Source: SHZL01 sp963708905 (GTDB taxonomy: Bacteria; Pseudomonadota; Gammaproteobacteria; Xanthomonadales; SZUA-36). Taken from it: a stretch of 64,000 nt of DNA. The DNA is taken from the NCBI GenBank assembly GCA_963708905.1, contig CAVPUV010000069.1, forward strand, positions 1 through 64,000, given 5' to 3'. Below are positions 17,890 through 26,362 of this stretch, in pieces. The translations under genes and the position numbers were made by a program. Position 1 is the stretch's first letter. Every line of letters begins with the position of its first letter. The notes beneath the pieces were generated by a model. The model was given only the letters and a program-made list of their open reading frames with translations, made no database searches and had not been told where the DNA came from.

Positions 17890-18402
17890 CTCACGTCGGA
17901 CCTAAGATCAGCCCGCGCGGTGTGAATGGGCCGATGCCCGCGCGGGCATGAAGGGCAAACTCGGACCATGGCTTTGGCTCTGTTCGAGGACCATCAGAAA
18001 CACGGCCGCTTATCAGGCCAGCCCGCCGCCGAGCTGCGCCGGCAGCCTTCGATATCTTGTTCGGTGCGGTCATCACATATCGCGGGTCTCCTTTGTGTTG
18101 TGGATTATAGCGATTACAGCGCCTTGTGCGGTATCCGCACGAGGTACAAATCGCCTTTGCTGCCCGTAGCTGCTACGCGGAATGTCAAAGAATGACGCTA
18201 CGCGTCAGCTACCTCCCTCATCGCCGGCTGCGCCAAGCCCGCAAGTTGCTAATAGCCATCCGTTTCGTGGCTTCTCCCTGGATGGCACGTCAATTGCATT
18301 AACTTCAGTAGATTTGAAAAAGACCCCGGACCGGGAATCCATGATGGGATCCCTCCGGTGGCCTGATAGCCGACGCTCCAGAGCATGCATCCAGGAGGGA
18401 AT
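17890..18402. other. Intergenic region without a recognised gene
   Basis: It contains a GC-rich inverted repeat near 17910-17945 (GCCCGCGCGG twice, the second within a self-complementary GCCCGCGCGGGC). Several short open frames have no family signature. The last 15 bases carry the GGAGG ribosome site of the chaperone-like gene. No promoter is clear. Confidence 0.4.
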
Positions 18403-19194
18403 ATGCTTAGCCTGTCCAGAATGTCTCGTGTTTCCCGGGTCACTTTCGGAATGGCCCTGGGATTTTCCCTGTTTGCTGTCGCTGCCCATGCGGACGGGCT
18501 CGTCGTGCTGCCCGAACAGCTCAGCCTTTCCGCGGTGCGACCGGTTGCGGATCTTCAAGTGCGAAATACCTCAGCGGAGGAAACCACTGTGCATTTCAAC
18601 CTCACCGCGTGGCGGCAGGAAGGCGACCGGGAACAGTTGACGCCCGACCGCAGGCTGATCGTCCATCCGGAGAGCATCAAGTTGCGACCCGGAGAATCCG
18701 CCAAGGTTCGGGTGGGCCTGAAGCTCTCGGGACCGCGGTGGGATGAGGAAGCCTTTCAAATCCTGATCTCCGAGTCGCCCCGGATTCCCGATGTGGGCAC
18801 GGAAACCGCGCACTCAGCCGGGCGCCGCACCATACAGCGAGGAAGCGTGCCGGTATTCCTGCTGCCGCCGGGCGAGGCCAAGCCGCGGATGACATGGAGC
18901 TTCGAGCGCAATCATGCAGGAGCGGTGATTCTGCGCGCCAGCAACAACGGCAGAGCGCACGTTCGGCTCAATTCGGCCAGCCTGCTGGGGCCTGGGGGTC
19001 AGTCGATGTTCAAAGGCAACATGTCGGACACTCTCCTGCCCGGTGGGTCTCGCTCATGGGAATTGGTGGCGGATGCCACGGCCGGAGTGTGGCTCTTGAC
19101 GGCCGATACCAACGCAGGCCGCATGAGGGCCGCACTCGAACTTGGCCCAGGTCTTTTTCTCTCCACCGCCGGAGCCCTGACTCTCAGGGACTAG
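18403..19194 (+). CDS. Orphan PapD-like periplasmic chaperone
   Basis: This is a 263-residue exported protein of the fimbrial assembly chaperone type, which donates a strand to pilus or spore-coat-like subunits in the periplasm. A signal peptide ends at AAHA near residue 30. The first Ig-like domain begins GLVVLPEQLSLSA, and the middle carries the IKLRPGESAKVRVGL pattern of the G-strand region. The start at 18403 is set by CAGGAGGGA. No usher or subunit gene lies beside it, unlike usual chaperone-usher operons, so it is either an orphan or a remnant of a lost cluster. Family placement is good, function is not. Confidence 0.75.
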   Translation: MLSLSRMSRVSRVTFGMALGFSLFAVAAHADGLVVLPEQLSLSAVRPVADLQVRNTSAEETTVHFNLTAWRQEGDREQLTPDRRLIVHPESIKLRPGESAKVRVGLKLSGPRWDEEAFQILISESPRIPDVGTETAHSAGRRTIQRGSVPVFLLPPGEAKPRMTWSFERNHAGAVILRASNNGRAHVRLNSASLLGPGGQSMFKGNMSDTLLPGGSRSWELVADATAGVWLLTADTNAGRMRAALELGPGLFLSTAGALTLRD

Positions 19195-19360
19195 CCGAAC
19201 TGCCTGTGTTGGTAACGACCTACGGTCCTGATCGAAGTGATGGGAACATAGTGAGCCTGCGCCAGAGGGGTGGGGGATTATGCTGTCTAAGGCATGTTTC
19301 AATTTTATTCCATAAAAGACATATCTTGCATATATGACTTAAACGGCATATTATTGGCGC

Positions 19361-19615
19361 ATGAAACAACTGATACTTCAGACTCCGGCGCAACTATCGG
19401 CACACTTGCGATCATTGAGGAAAGCAAGGCGGCTAACCCAAGCGCAGGTCGGCGCCTTGGTGGGTCTGGACCAGACCCGCATTGCCAAAATTGAGCGTGA
19501 TCCTAAACTCGTCAGTCTTGGTCAATTGATGAAGCTCCTGTCCGTTCTCCGAGTACGCATTCTGCTTGAACCGCTTCCGGAGACGCCCCCAATAGAAACG
19601 CAATCCGACTGGTAG
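19361..19615 (+). CDS. hipB: HipB-type XRE antitoxin
   Basis: An 84-residue helix-turn-helix protein. The DNA-binding fold covers residues 12-66 and includes RKARRLTQAQVGALVGLDQ. It stands eight bases before a HipA kinase gene, the standard order, and would form the repressor complex that also restrains the kinase. AT-rich sequence at 19320-19355 with TATAT elements likely holds the promoter and operator, though I see no clean TATCC-type palindrome. Length and context fit HipB well. Confidence 0.88.
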   Translation: MKQLILQTPAQLSAHLRSLRKARRLTQAQVGALVGLDQTRIAKIERDPKLVSLGQLMKLLSVLRVRILLEPLPETPPIETQSDW

Positions 19616-19623
19616 TCCCAAGA

Positions 19624-20976
19624 GTGGCGTCCCTGACCGTCTGGATGAACGGCGAACGGGTAGGCGAGTGGGGTACGCTCCGAGGTGGCACCCCATACTT
19701 TCGATACGCCCAATCCTGGGCAGATTCCCCACGTGTGCGGGCTCTTTCATTGTCACTCCCTCTTACCGCAGATCTTGAAGTGCGCGGTGAACGAGTCGAA
19801 CACTATTTTGACAATCTGCTGCCCGACAACCCCGCAATCCGCCGGAGAATCCGCGCTCGATTCCAGACCCCATCGTCCGATGCATTTGATCTCCTGAGCG
19901 CGGTCGGACGTGACTGCGCCGGTGCCGTGCAACTCATGCCACCCGACGAAGAGCCGAAAGGATGGGATCGAATCGAAGCAGTGTCGCTGACAGACCAGGA
20001 TGTCGAGCGAACGCTACGCGCAGTAACCGCTCCGACATCACTTGGCCGTGACGAGGATAGCGAATTTCGAATATCGCTTGCAGGAGCACAGGAAAAGACA
20101 GCACTTCTCGGCATGGCGGGTAGATGGTTTCGCCCGCAACATGCGACGCCGACGACGCACATCCTGAAGCTCCCGCTCGGGATCATTGGGGGATTTCGGG
20201 GCGACTTTTCCAATTCGATAGAGAACGAGTGGTTTTGCGCCCGATTTCTGCACGAGCTGGATCTTCCTGTTGCCGACTCTAAGATCGAAACCTTCGGCGA
20301 ACAGCGAGTCCTGGTTGTTAAGCGGTTTGATCGTCGTTGGGTTGGCGTAGACGAGGCTGCCGTACAACGAAAGCGATTCAAGCCAACGGACGGAGTTTGG
20401 ATAGCACGATTGCCTCAAGAGGACTTCTGCCAGGCAATGGGACTTCCATCGAACAAGAAATACGAATCTGATGGCGGGCCTTCAATCACAGAGAGCCTGG
20501 CGCTCATTGAAAACAGTGAGAACGCGCAACGAGACCGAGAAAACTTCATTCTCGCGCAATTGACGTTCTGGCTGTTGGCTGCAACCGATGGGCATGGAAA
20601 AAACTTCTCTCTTTATCACCGGGTCGGCGGTACATACGGGATGACTCCGCTCTACGACATCCTGTCGGCATGGCCAATCATCGGTCACAAAAAAAATCAG
20701 TTACCCATGGAAAAAGCAAAACTGGCCATGGCGGTGCGGGGCAAGAATACACACTACCGAATTAACGAGATACAAGCGCGCCACTGGAGCGCCCTTACAG
20801 AGGACACAGCAATACCCGGCATATGGGAACGAATGCACATGCTGGTCGACTCTGCGGACTCAGCGGTTGACCAGGTGGAAAAAGACCTGCCAAATGGATT
20901 TCCGGAGCGCGTCTTCACATCAATCCGTGATGGGATCCGCAGGCAAGCGCGACGCTACAAAAAGGCCATTGGATGA
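19624..20976 (+). CDS. hipA: HipA serine/threonine kinase toxin
   Basis: HipA phosphorylates a tRNA synthetase in E. coli and brings on persistence; related proteins have other synthetase targets. The 450-residue length is normal. The N-terminal WMNGERVGEW segment is followed by the nucleotide-loop region SLAGAQEKTALL near 150-165, and the catalytic block ATDGHGKNFSLY near 318-330 with its Asp and Asn. The gene starts with GTG at 19624, right after hipB. All core motifs are present, so the pair could be active. It is the best-preserved gene pair in an otherwise decaying stretch. Confidence 0.9.
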   Translation: MASLTVWMNGERVGEWGTLRGGTPYFRYAQSWADSPRVRALSLSLPLTADLEVRGERVEHYFDNLLPDNPAIRRRIRARFQTPSSDAFDLLSAVGRDCAGAVQLMPPDEEPKGWDRIEAVSLTDQDVERTLRAVTAPTSLGRDEDSEFRISLAGAQEKTALLGMAGRWFRPQHATPTTHILKLPLGIIGGFRGDFSNSIENEWFCARFLHELDLPVADSKIETFGEQRVLVVKRFDRRWVGVDEAAVQRKRFKPTDGVWIARLPQEDFCQAMGLPSNKKYESDGGPSITESLALIENSENAQRDRENFILAQLTFWLLAATDGHGKNFSLYHRVGGTYGMTPLYDILSAWPIIGHKKNQLPMEKAKLAMAVRGKNTHYRINEIQARHWSALTEDTAIPGIWERMHMLVDSADSAVDQVEKDLPNGFPERVFTSIRDGIRRQARRYKKAIG

Positions 20977-20984
20977 AAGTCAGG

Positions 20985-21403
20985 TCTGAAGGCATCGCGG
21001 CCAGCCAGCCGAACGTCCCGCGTTCCAGCATTTCCCGGCCGGCATCGATGACCGGGCCCAACGCGAGCGAAGCCAGCGCGCTGCCGGTCGCCGCAATCTT
21101 GAGCACATTGCGGCCGACTTCGTGCAGATTCCGTGCGTAGCCATCTTCGAAATCCACGTTGATCGGGATGCTGGTCGCCTGCGCCAGTCGAGCGCAGTGG
21201 TCGATCTTCTCTTCCAGTGTGGCCTGACCATCGGCACGCCCGAGCGTTTGCGCGAAGCCGGCGCTGGTTGTCGCCAGCGCCGGGAATCCCAGCGCCTGCA
21301 ACACCCGCGCGGACCCGACATCGAACGGATTGGGAATGAGGAAGGCACCTTCACGCCGGTGCAGGGCGGCGAACGTTTCGCATTTTCGGGACTGGCTGGT
21401 CAT
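20985..21403 (-). pseudogene. PEP mutase/isocitrate lyase family, internally deleted
   Basis: The N-terminal 110 residues fit the family, with GAFLIPNPFDVGSARVLQALGF and the metal-site segment VDFEDGYA. The frame then jumps directly to the family's C-terminal piece (GSALASLALGPVIDAGREMLERGTF). About 100 residues in the middle, including the rest of the barrel, are missing without loss of frame. The remaining 140 residues cannot make a complete TIM barrel. The gene ends against the hipA gene, converging with it. Confidence 0.7.
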
Positions 21404-21424
21404 GGATGAGTCCTGCGGCAAAGG

Positions 21425-21742
21425 GTGATCAGGTTAGCGCAATTCACGAACATTTTCCGGCCGGAATTGGACGTGGTCGAAGAAGCTGTCTACCTGGAAT
21501 TTGAGCGCATCTCGGAAAGAAGCGGCGCAATCGAACTGATGCGCAGTTCGGAAGGGGAGAAGGATCAGCAGGTGGCCAATGTCGAAGCCTTCCGTGAGAC
21601 GCATGCGGCGGAGGCCAAACCACGGCTGGCGAAACTGCAGCAAGTGGCGCGTGAGAGAAAGAACACCTTCGAGGCACTGATGGAGGCGGCCAGGGTGTGC
21701 AGCCTCGGGTCGATCTCACATGCGCTTTCGGAGGTTAGTTAG
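21425..21742 (+). pseudogene. 3' fragment of a B12-dependent acyl-CoA mutase (IcmF/MCM type)
   Basis: The frame contains the ending typical of isobutyryl-CoA or methylmalonyl-CoA mutases: EEAVYLEFERISERSGAIELM, then the AKPRLAKLQQVARERKNTFEALMEAARVCSLGSISHAL tail. Between these parts about 30 residues are missing. The last residues of the family (usually a GGQYRRNM-like end) are cut off exactly where the IS1634-type element begins, so the insertion truncated it. It has no start of its own and no catalytic barrel. The call rests on recognition of the tail pattern. Confidence 0.65.
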
Positions 21743-23707
21743 ACTGAAGTTCCTGGTGAGTCAGCCGATAGCTGATTGATTTAGTGGTGATTTCGGTCAC
21801 TGAGAAAGTTCGCGTCGTGACTACGGTGCGACGGCGGCGAGCAAGTCGAGGGCGCGTTGCTGGGTGGGATCGGGCTTTGTGAGGAGGGTCAGCGTGGGCT
21901 CATCCTGAGGCGCGTCACGGCGCCGGCAGTAGTTACGTACGATAGTGGAAAGGCTGTCGAGCAGCGTGTGAAAGCTATGGACCGGGGTGCCGGTGGTGGT
22001 TCGCTGAGTAGTTGCCTTGTGCAGCGCCGATACGGATCGTTCTGCGGGCGCGACCGGGTCGCGGTGACGCTTGGCTTGCTGGTCTTCGTCGGCGAACAGC
22101 AATGGGCGCCAAGCGTTGGTCATGTGCCACACCACGTAGTAGGCGAGCATGCACAGCAGGATGTGCGCGCGCACCCGGTCAGCGGTGCGATGCCGGATCG
22201 GTCGGACGTACAGATCGATAGTCTTCATGGAGCGAAAGGCCCGCTCGACCTCGGTCAGTTGCTTATAGCTGCGCACGGCCTGGTCGGAATCAAGCTGTGC
22301 CGCTGGGATGGGGGTGCGTATGACATAGATGCCATCGAGCATGGCTTCTTGGCGTACGTGCTGCGCGTCCACCTCAAAGGTGAACAGCGCATCGCTGATC
22401 TGCGGCTTGATGTGTTTAGCGACTTTGTATTTGTTGATCACCTTGCCCACGCGCACACCGATCTTGTCGGCGCCCTTCAGGCGACCGCGCGCGACCATGC
22501 CACGGACCTTGTCGAGCTCCCTGGTCGTAGCCTCGATAAGCGATTGACGCTTGGCCGCGCGCCGCTGAGCGAGCGCTGGATTACGACAGGCAATCAATCG
22601 CTCGCCGGCAAAGTCCGGGTGTGTGAACTCAAACAGATTGCGCTCATCGAACAGCCCCAGCTGGATGATCTGCTCGTCAACGAGCTTGCGCACGGCCCCG
22701 GTCCGCATGGCGGTAATCCAGTCCACACCCGTGCGCGCTTTAAGGTCGTCGATCTGCGTCTGCGAGATCATGCCCCGATCGCCCACCATGGCGAAGCGCG
22801 ACAAGCCGAAATCCTCTCGCAGCCGCTTCACTTGCGGGATGAGTGTCTTCGGATCACCGACGTTGCCTTCAAACACCGTGACCGCAACCGGACACCCGCT
22901 GACGTTCGTGAGCAGGCCGAAGTTCACCTGCAGCTTGCCGCGCTTGCCGTCGCGGTTGTGGCCGAGCGCGGCGAGCGGGCAATGCTTGCCTTCAAAATAA
23001 GTGGAGCTCAGATCGAAGAGGGCGAGATCGCCGTCGTGAAGATGCCGTTGTGCCAGTCGGCGCTCGATGCGCTTTTGCTGCGCCAGCAGCCAGTCCATGG
23101 CCGCATACAGATCGTCCTCATCGGCCTCGGTGACCCCCAGTATTTCAGGCAGCGTCGTGCTATGCCACCAGCGCGTGGTCGCCAGCTTGCTGTTGGGTTT
23201 TAAGATGCGCGCCACCGTCATGGCGACCACCAGCGTGCGCTGGCGCGAGGGCTTGGCGGCGAGCAGCGACTCAAACCCGAGCTGACGCATCGCCATCAGG
23301 ACCGCCTGCACATGGCCATGGTGGGGCGAGCGGATGACGTCAAACAGCTCCTCCACGCGGGCCAGCTGCGCGCCGCTGAGCGCTTGGCGGATGAGCGCCA
23401 CGATCTCGTCACCGAGGGGCGTGAGGTTAGCGATGGTTTCCTTGTGGACCTTGCCGTCTTTGCGCACGGAGCGGCGCAGCAGGTGGGCGCGGTAGACTTT
23501 ACCTTTATGGCGGCGCTCAGTCGTGACCACATGTGCCGCTACCGGTAGCTTGTTCATGCCACAGGATATTACTTATTAATCTCATAAATGTCAACCATTC
23601 TGCGTATATATTAGTGACCACATAATCAAATGATAACAACAACAAAATGCCCAAGTCTCGCTGGCTTACGCGATACTCTGGGCTTCTCAGTGGGGGGAAC
23701 TTCAGTT
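21742..23707. mobile_element. Complete IS1634-family insertion sequence
   Basis: The element is about 1.97 kb with one transposase gene. Terminal inverted repeats are visible as ACTGAAGTTCC at 21743-21753 and its complement GGAACTTCAGT at 23696-23706, with weaker similarity further in. The target duplication is not clear: TTAG on the left, TTAA on the right. The left end sits inside the mutase fragment. Confidence 0.85.
21821..23557 (-). CDS. IS1634-family DDE transposase
   Basis: A 578-residue transposase. The DDE core is spread as expected: LFDLSSTYFEG with the first Asp, AMVGDRGMIS with the second, and the Glu in the YKQLTEVERAFRSMK block near residue 440, the YREK-like signature region of IS4-related enzymes. 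The frame is open from end to end and the element has both inverted repeats, so it may still move. The C-terminal 90 residues are rich in Thr, Arg and His and look non-catalytic. Confidence 0.9.
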   Translation of the reverse strand: MNKLPVAAHVVTTERRHKGKVYRAHLLRRSVRKDGKVHKETIANLTPLGDEIVALIRQALSGAQLARVEELFDVIRSPHHGHVQAVLMAMRQLGFESLLAAKPSRQRTLVVAMTVARILKPNSKLATTRWWHSTTLPEILGVTEADEDDLYAAMDWLLAQQKRIERRLAQRHLHDGDLALFDLSSTYFEGKHCPLAALGHNRDGKRGKLQVNFGLLTNVSGCPVAVTVFEGNVGDPKTLIPQVKRLREDFGLSRFAMVGDRGMISQTQIDDLKARTGVDWITAMRTGAVRKLVDEQIIQLGLFDERNLFEFTHPDFAGERLIACRNPALAQRRAAKRQSLIEATTRELDKVRGMVARGRLKGADKIGVRVGKVINKYKVAKHIKPQISDALFTFEVDAQHVRQEAMLDGIYVIRTPIPAAQLDSDQAVRSYKQLTEVERAFRSMKTIDLYVRPIRHRTADRVRAHILLCMLAYYVVWHMTNAWRPLLFADEDQQAKRHRDPVAPAERSVSALHKATTQRTTTGTPVHSFHTLLDSLSTIVRNYCRRRDAPQDEPTLTLLTKPDPTQQRALDLLAAVAP

Positions 23708-23826
23708 TAAAAGTTTGCAGGAACGGGATGGGTTTTCTATACTTTCCGTAAATCGGTCCGTCCGGCTGCTGAAAGCGCACTGGCTGTCCTTTTATTTGCA
23801 TTCCTATCCCAGGAGAGGTGCATAAC

Positions 23827-25335
23827 GTGCAGAAGATGCGCAGCTTCATCACGACACTAATATTTTTGTCTGCGGTCTTCATAGCGGGAAATGCGCTTTT
23901 CAGCGCACCGTTAATTGAACATCCGGCTGCCCGCTCGGACCCGCAACCCAGCTCGGCAATACAAACCGAAAACCGAGATAAGGGCCTCGGCGGCGACCAT
24001 GATGCAAAACTTCTAGCTTACCCGCAAGAACATGCGGGTGAGCGCACTCCGCTGGATTTATGGCGTTATGCCGGACGGGGAGAATCCTCCTGGGGATCGC
24101 CGCAGTTACCCATGCCTTGGGACGAATGGGTGAAATTCAATCAGCGGCAAAAGCCCGAATTGACGGCCGATGTCAGCCGCTATATGCAGTCCCGTTACGA
24201 TTTTTCGGGCCGGACGATACCCGATACGATGATGTCCGGTGGACGCAAAGGAGTGCCGCAAGGCCCGGTAGCCAAATTGCCGAAAACGGCAGCGTCGTTC
24301 GAAGCGTTGGCGGAGATGGCGCCGGAGCAGATCAAAGCCGGGGATTTGTTTCCCTATAAGCCTTTGGCGCACCCGTTGCAAAGTACTGCGCACATGGTTT
24401 TTCCGCCCAATTGGTTACAGGTGCATCCGGAACACGAGCGTTTCGATGTCGATTTCGATATTCCGGAAGCTTATCTTCCCGAATTTCCGCCGCCGATGTT
24501 TCTCACCACGCACAAGGAATTGGGCGACGTGACCGGCGGACGCGAAGTCACTTTCGATAATTATTTCGAGATCTTCGACGGTTTGTTGTCGCCCGAACAG
24601 ATGGAGGGGTTGAAGGAATTGTTACGGCCGACCCCCACGACCTGGTTTAACCAAACGACCCATCGGGTTACGCTCAGACCGAGCAACGGCGTCGCCTGTT
24701 TTTCCTGCCATGTCAACGGCCATACCAACGGCGCATTCGAACTGGCCCCAGACACGCGCCCGAATCAAGCGCGGTTGCGCGTCGATACGCCTACCATGCG
24801 CGGTAATTACAATTTAATGCAATTGTCCTCCAAACGCTCCATCCGCAGTATGGACCACTTTTCCGAAGTCGAAGAGTACTTCGACGGCGACCCCGCCATG
24901 CAGCAAGCGATCGGTCCGCGCGCCGTGCAACGGCAAGTCACTAACCGCATGGGGGATTTTAACGCCATTTTAGATTTTCCGCCGGCACCCAAGCTGAAAC
25001 CGTTGCTGAACCTGGATGCGAAACAATCCAGCGCCGCCGAATTACGCGGCGAGACATTGTTCAGCGGCAAGGCGCAATGCGCGCAATGCCATTATGGACC
25101 GGCGTTTACCGACGATTACATGCATGATTTGCAGGTTGAACGTTTCTATGCCGGACGACCCGAAGGCCCGATTAAAACGTTCCCGTTGCGTGGCATCAAA
25201 GATTCTCCACCCTATTTACACGACGGACGGGCTCCGACCTTGCAGGATGCCGTTGAATTTTTCAATCTGGTGCTTGAACTCAAACTGACGAAAGAAGAAA
25301 AAGCGGATTTGACGGCTTATTTGCTGTGCTTGTAA
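23827..25335 (+). CDS. Exported diheme cytochrome c (peroxidase-like)
   Basis: A roughly 500-residue periplasmic protein with an N-terminal signal segment and two haem c sites: CFSCH near residue 290 and CAQCH near 417. The second lies in the usual GETLFSGKAQCAQCHYGPAFTDD context of the CcpA/MauG-like C-terminal domain, with the LRGIKDSPPYLHDGRAPTL block as likely distal haem region. The GTG at 23827 has AGGAGAGG eight bases before it; GTG at 23818 and ATG at 23836 are alternatives. Codon use is more AT-tending than in its neighbours, suggesting acquisition, perhaps from a methanotroph-like source. The substrate is unknown. Confidence 0.8.
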   Translation: MQKMRSFITTLIFLSAVFIAGNALFSAPLIEHPAARSDPQPSSAIQTENRDKGLGGDHDAKLLAYPQEHAGERTPLDLWRYAGRGESSWGSPQLPMPWDEWVKFNQRQKPELTADVSRYMQSRYDFSGRTIPDTMMSGGRKGVPQGPVAKLPKTAASFEALAEMAPEQIKAGDLFPYKPLAHPLQSTAHMVFPPNWLQVHPEHERFDVDFDIPEAYLPEFPPPMFLTTHKELGDVTGGREVTFDNYFEIFDGLLSPEQMEGLKELLRPTPTTWFNQTTHRVTLRPSNGVACFSCHVNGHTNGAFELAPDTRPNQARLRVDTPTMRGNYNLMQLSSKRSIRSMDHFSEVEEYFDGDPAMQQAIGPRAVQRQVTNRMGDFNAILDFPPAPKLKPLLNLDAKQSSAAELRGETLFSGKAQCAQCHYGPAFTDDYMHDLQVERFYAGRPEGPIKTFPLRGIKDSPPYLHDGRAPTLQDAVEFFNLVLELKLTKEEKADLTAYLLCL

Positions 25336-25340
25336 GAAAA

Positions 25341-26138
25341 TTATCGGGTCTCCACCAGCTGTCGCATGGCCGGCTCATCCGCGTCGGCATAGCCGGCCAC
25401 CATGGCATGAAAGGACAGCGAACCGAAAATATCGGTTAATGGCAAGCGCGACACTTCCTTTTCCCCGCGATCCAGCCACGGCGCCACGTTGTCGAGGGCA
25501 TCCCACAGTGGTGACAGCCGCAGCGCACGCGCCCTGACCATGTATGGCAGCGCCGCCGCGTCCGCCAGCGTAAAATCATCACCTGCCAGCCAGGATCGTT
25601 CGCCGAGCGCAGCGGAAAGCTGAACCACAAACCGGGCCAGGGTCCTGACCGCCATCAACGCCGCTGGCGCCGAGAGGCCGCGCTCGTGGGTTGATTGCTG
25701 CCGTTCGCGCCGCGCCGGATCCGCCACCTTGCTGAAATGTTCCCGCAGTTCCGCCACCGACATGCGCTCGTTCATCTGGTGTCTGAGAAAAACCGCGTAG
25801 CTGAGCACACCGATGGCCGGATGCACCTCTTCATCGATAGTCTTTACCAGCAGGCGCATCTGCGCGCAAGCCAGCGCATCCGTGGGCCGCAGCCTGGTAT
25901 CGGGGAAACGGTCCTCCAGGTACTCGTTGATCACGCTGGATTCACGAATCGCCGCCCCGTCGTGCACCAGCGTGGGCACCACCGCCTTGGGATTCAGCCG
26001 CAGGTATTGCGGCGAAAACTGCTCGCCCTTGCGCAGATTGAGCCGGATTTCCAGCCAGTCGAGATCTTTGGCGGCGAGAACGATGCGAACTTTCTGTGCG
26101 CACGTCGACTCGACACTGTGGTAGAGGATCAGACTCAT
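25341..26138 (-). CDS. Glutathione S-transferase family protein
   Basis: A 265-residue GST-fold protein. The thioredoxin-like N-terminus begins SLILYHSVESTCAQKVRIVLAAK, with the active-site Ser/Cys region near residues 9-13, the cis-Pro motif AVVPTLV near 51-57, and the ES pair of the glutathione site in IRESSVI. A helical C-terminal domain with LADAAALPYMVRA follows. It converges with the cytochrome gene, with only six bases between them. The start is the ATG complement at 26136-26138, since the longer frame upstream has no domain content. The substrate cannot be told. Confidence 0.85.
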   Translation of the reverse strand: MSLILYHSVESTCAQKVRIVLAAKDLDWLEIRLNLRKGEQFSPQYLRLNPKAVVPTLVHDGAAIRESSVINEYLEDRFPDTRLRPTDALACAQMRLLVKTIDEEVHPAIGVLSYAVFLRHQMNERMSVAELREHFSKVADPARRERQQSTHERGLSAPAALMAVRTLARFVVQLSAALGERSWLAGDDFTLADAAALPYMVRARALRLSPLWDALDNVAPWLDRGEKEVSRLPLTDIFGSLSFHAMVAGYADADEPAMRQLVETR

Positions 26139-26297
26139 CGATTGGATCGGACTTTCAAGATGGCGACTCTGCAGAAGTGGAGTGTTCGAGTTGTCAGAAT
26201 GGTAACACCACGGCGTGCTTTTTGCCCCTGGCGTCCTGCCGTGATGTGTCCAATCGTACTTCAGGTGCAACGCACTGTCTGGAAGATTTCTCTTGTA

Positions 26298-26316
26298 AAT
26301 GCAAATGATTCTCATT
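26298..26316 (-). promoter_or_regulatory. Fur box upstream of the porin operon
   Basis: On the minus strand this reads AATGAGAATCATTTGCATT, a very close match to the gammaproteobacterial Fur consensus of three repeated hexamers. It lies 46 bases before the porin start codon, where it would cover the promoter. Iron-dependent repression of the porin, FMN-binding and PepSY genes follows from this. Confidence 0.85.
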
Positions 26317-26362
26317 TAAAATACGGGAATGAATTCTCGTTTGCGAAGGAGTTGGAACGGAT

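Noticed and set aside
21736..23712. Target-site duplication of the IS1634 element
   Set aside because: Flanks TTAG and TTAA are too short and unequal to be called a duplication.
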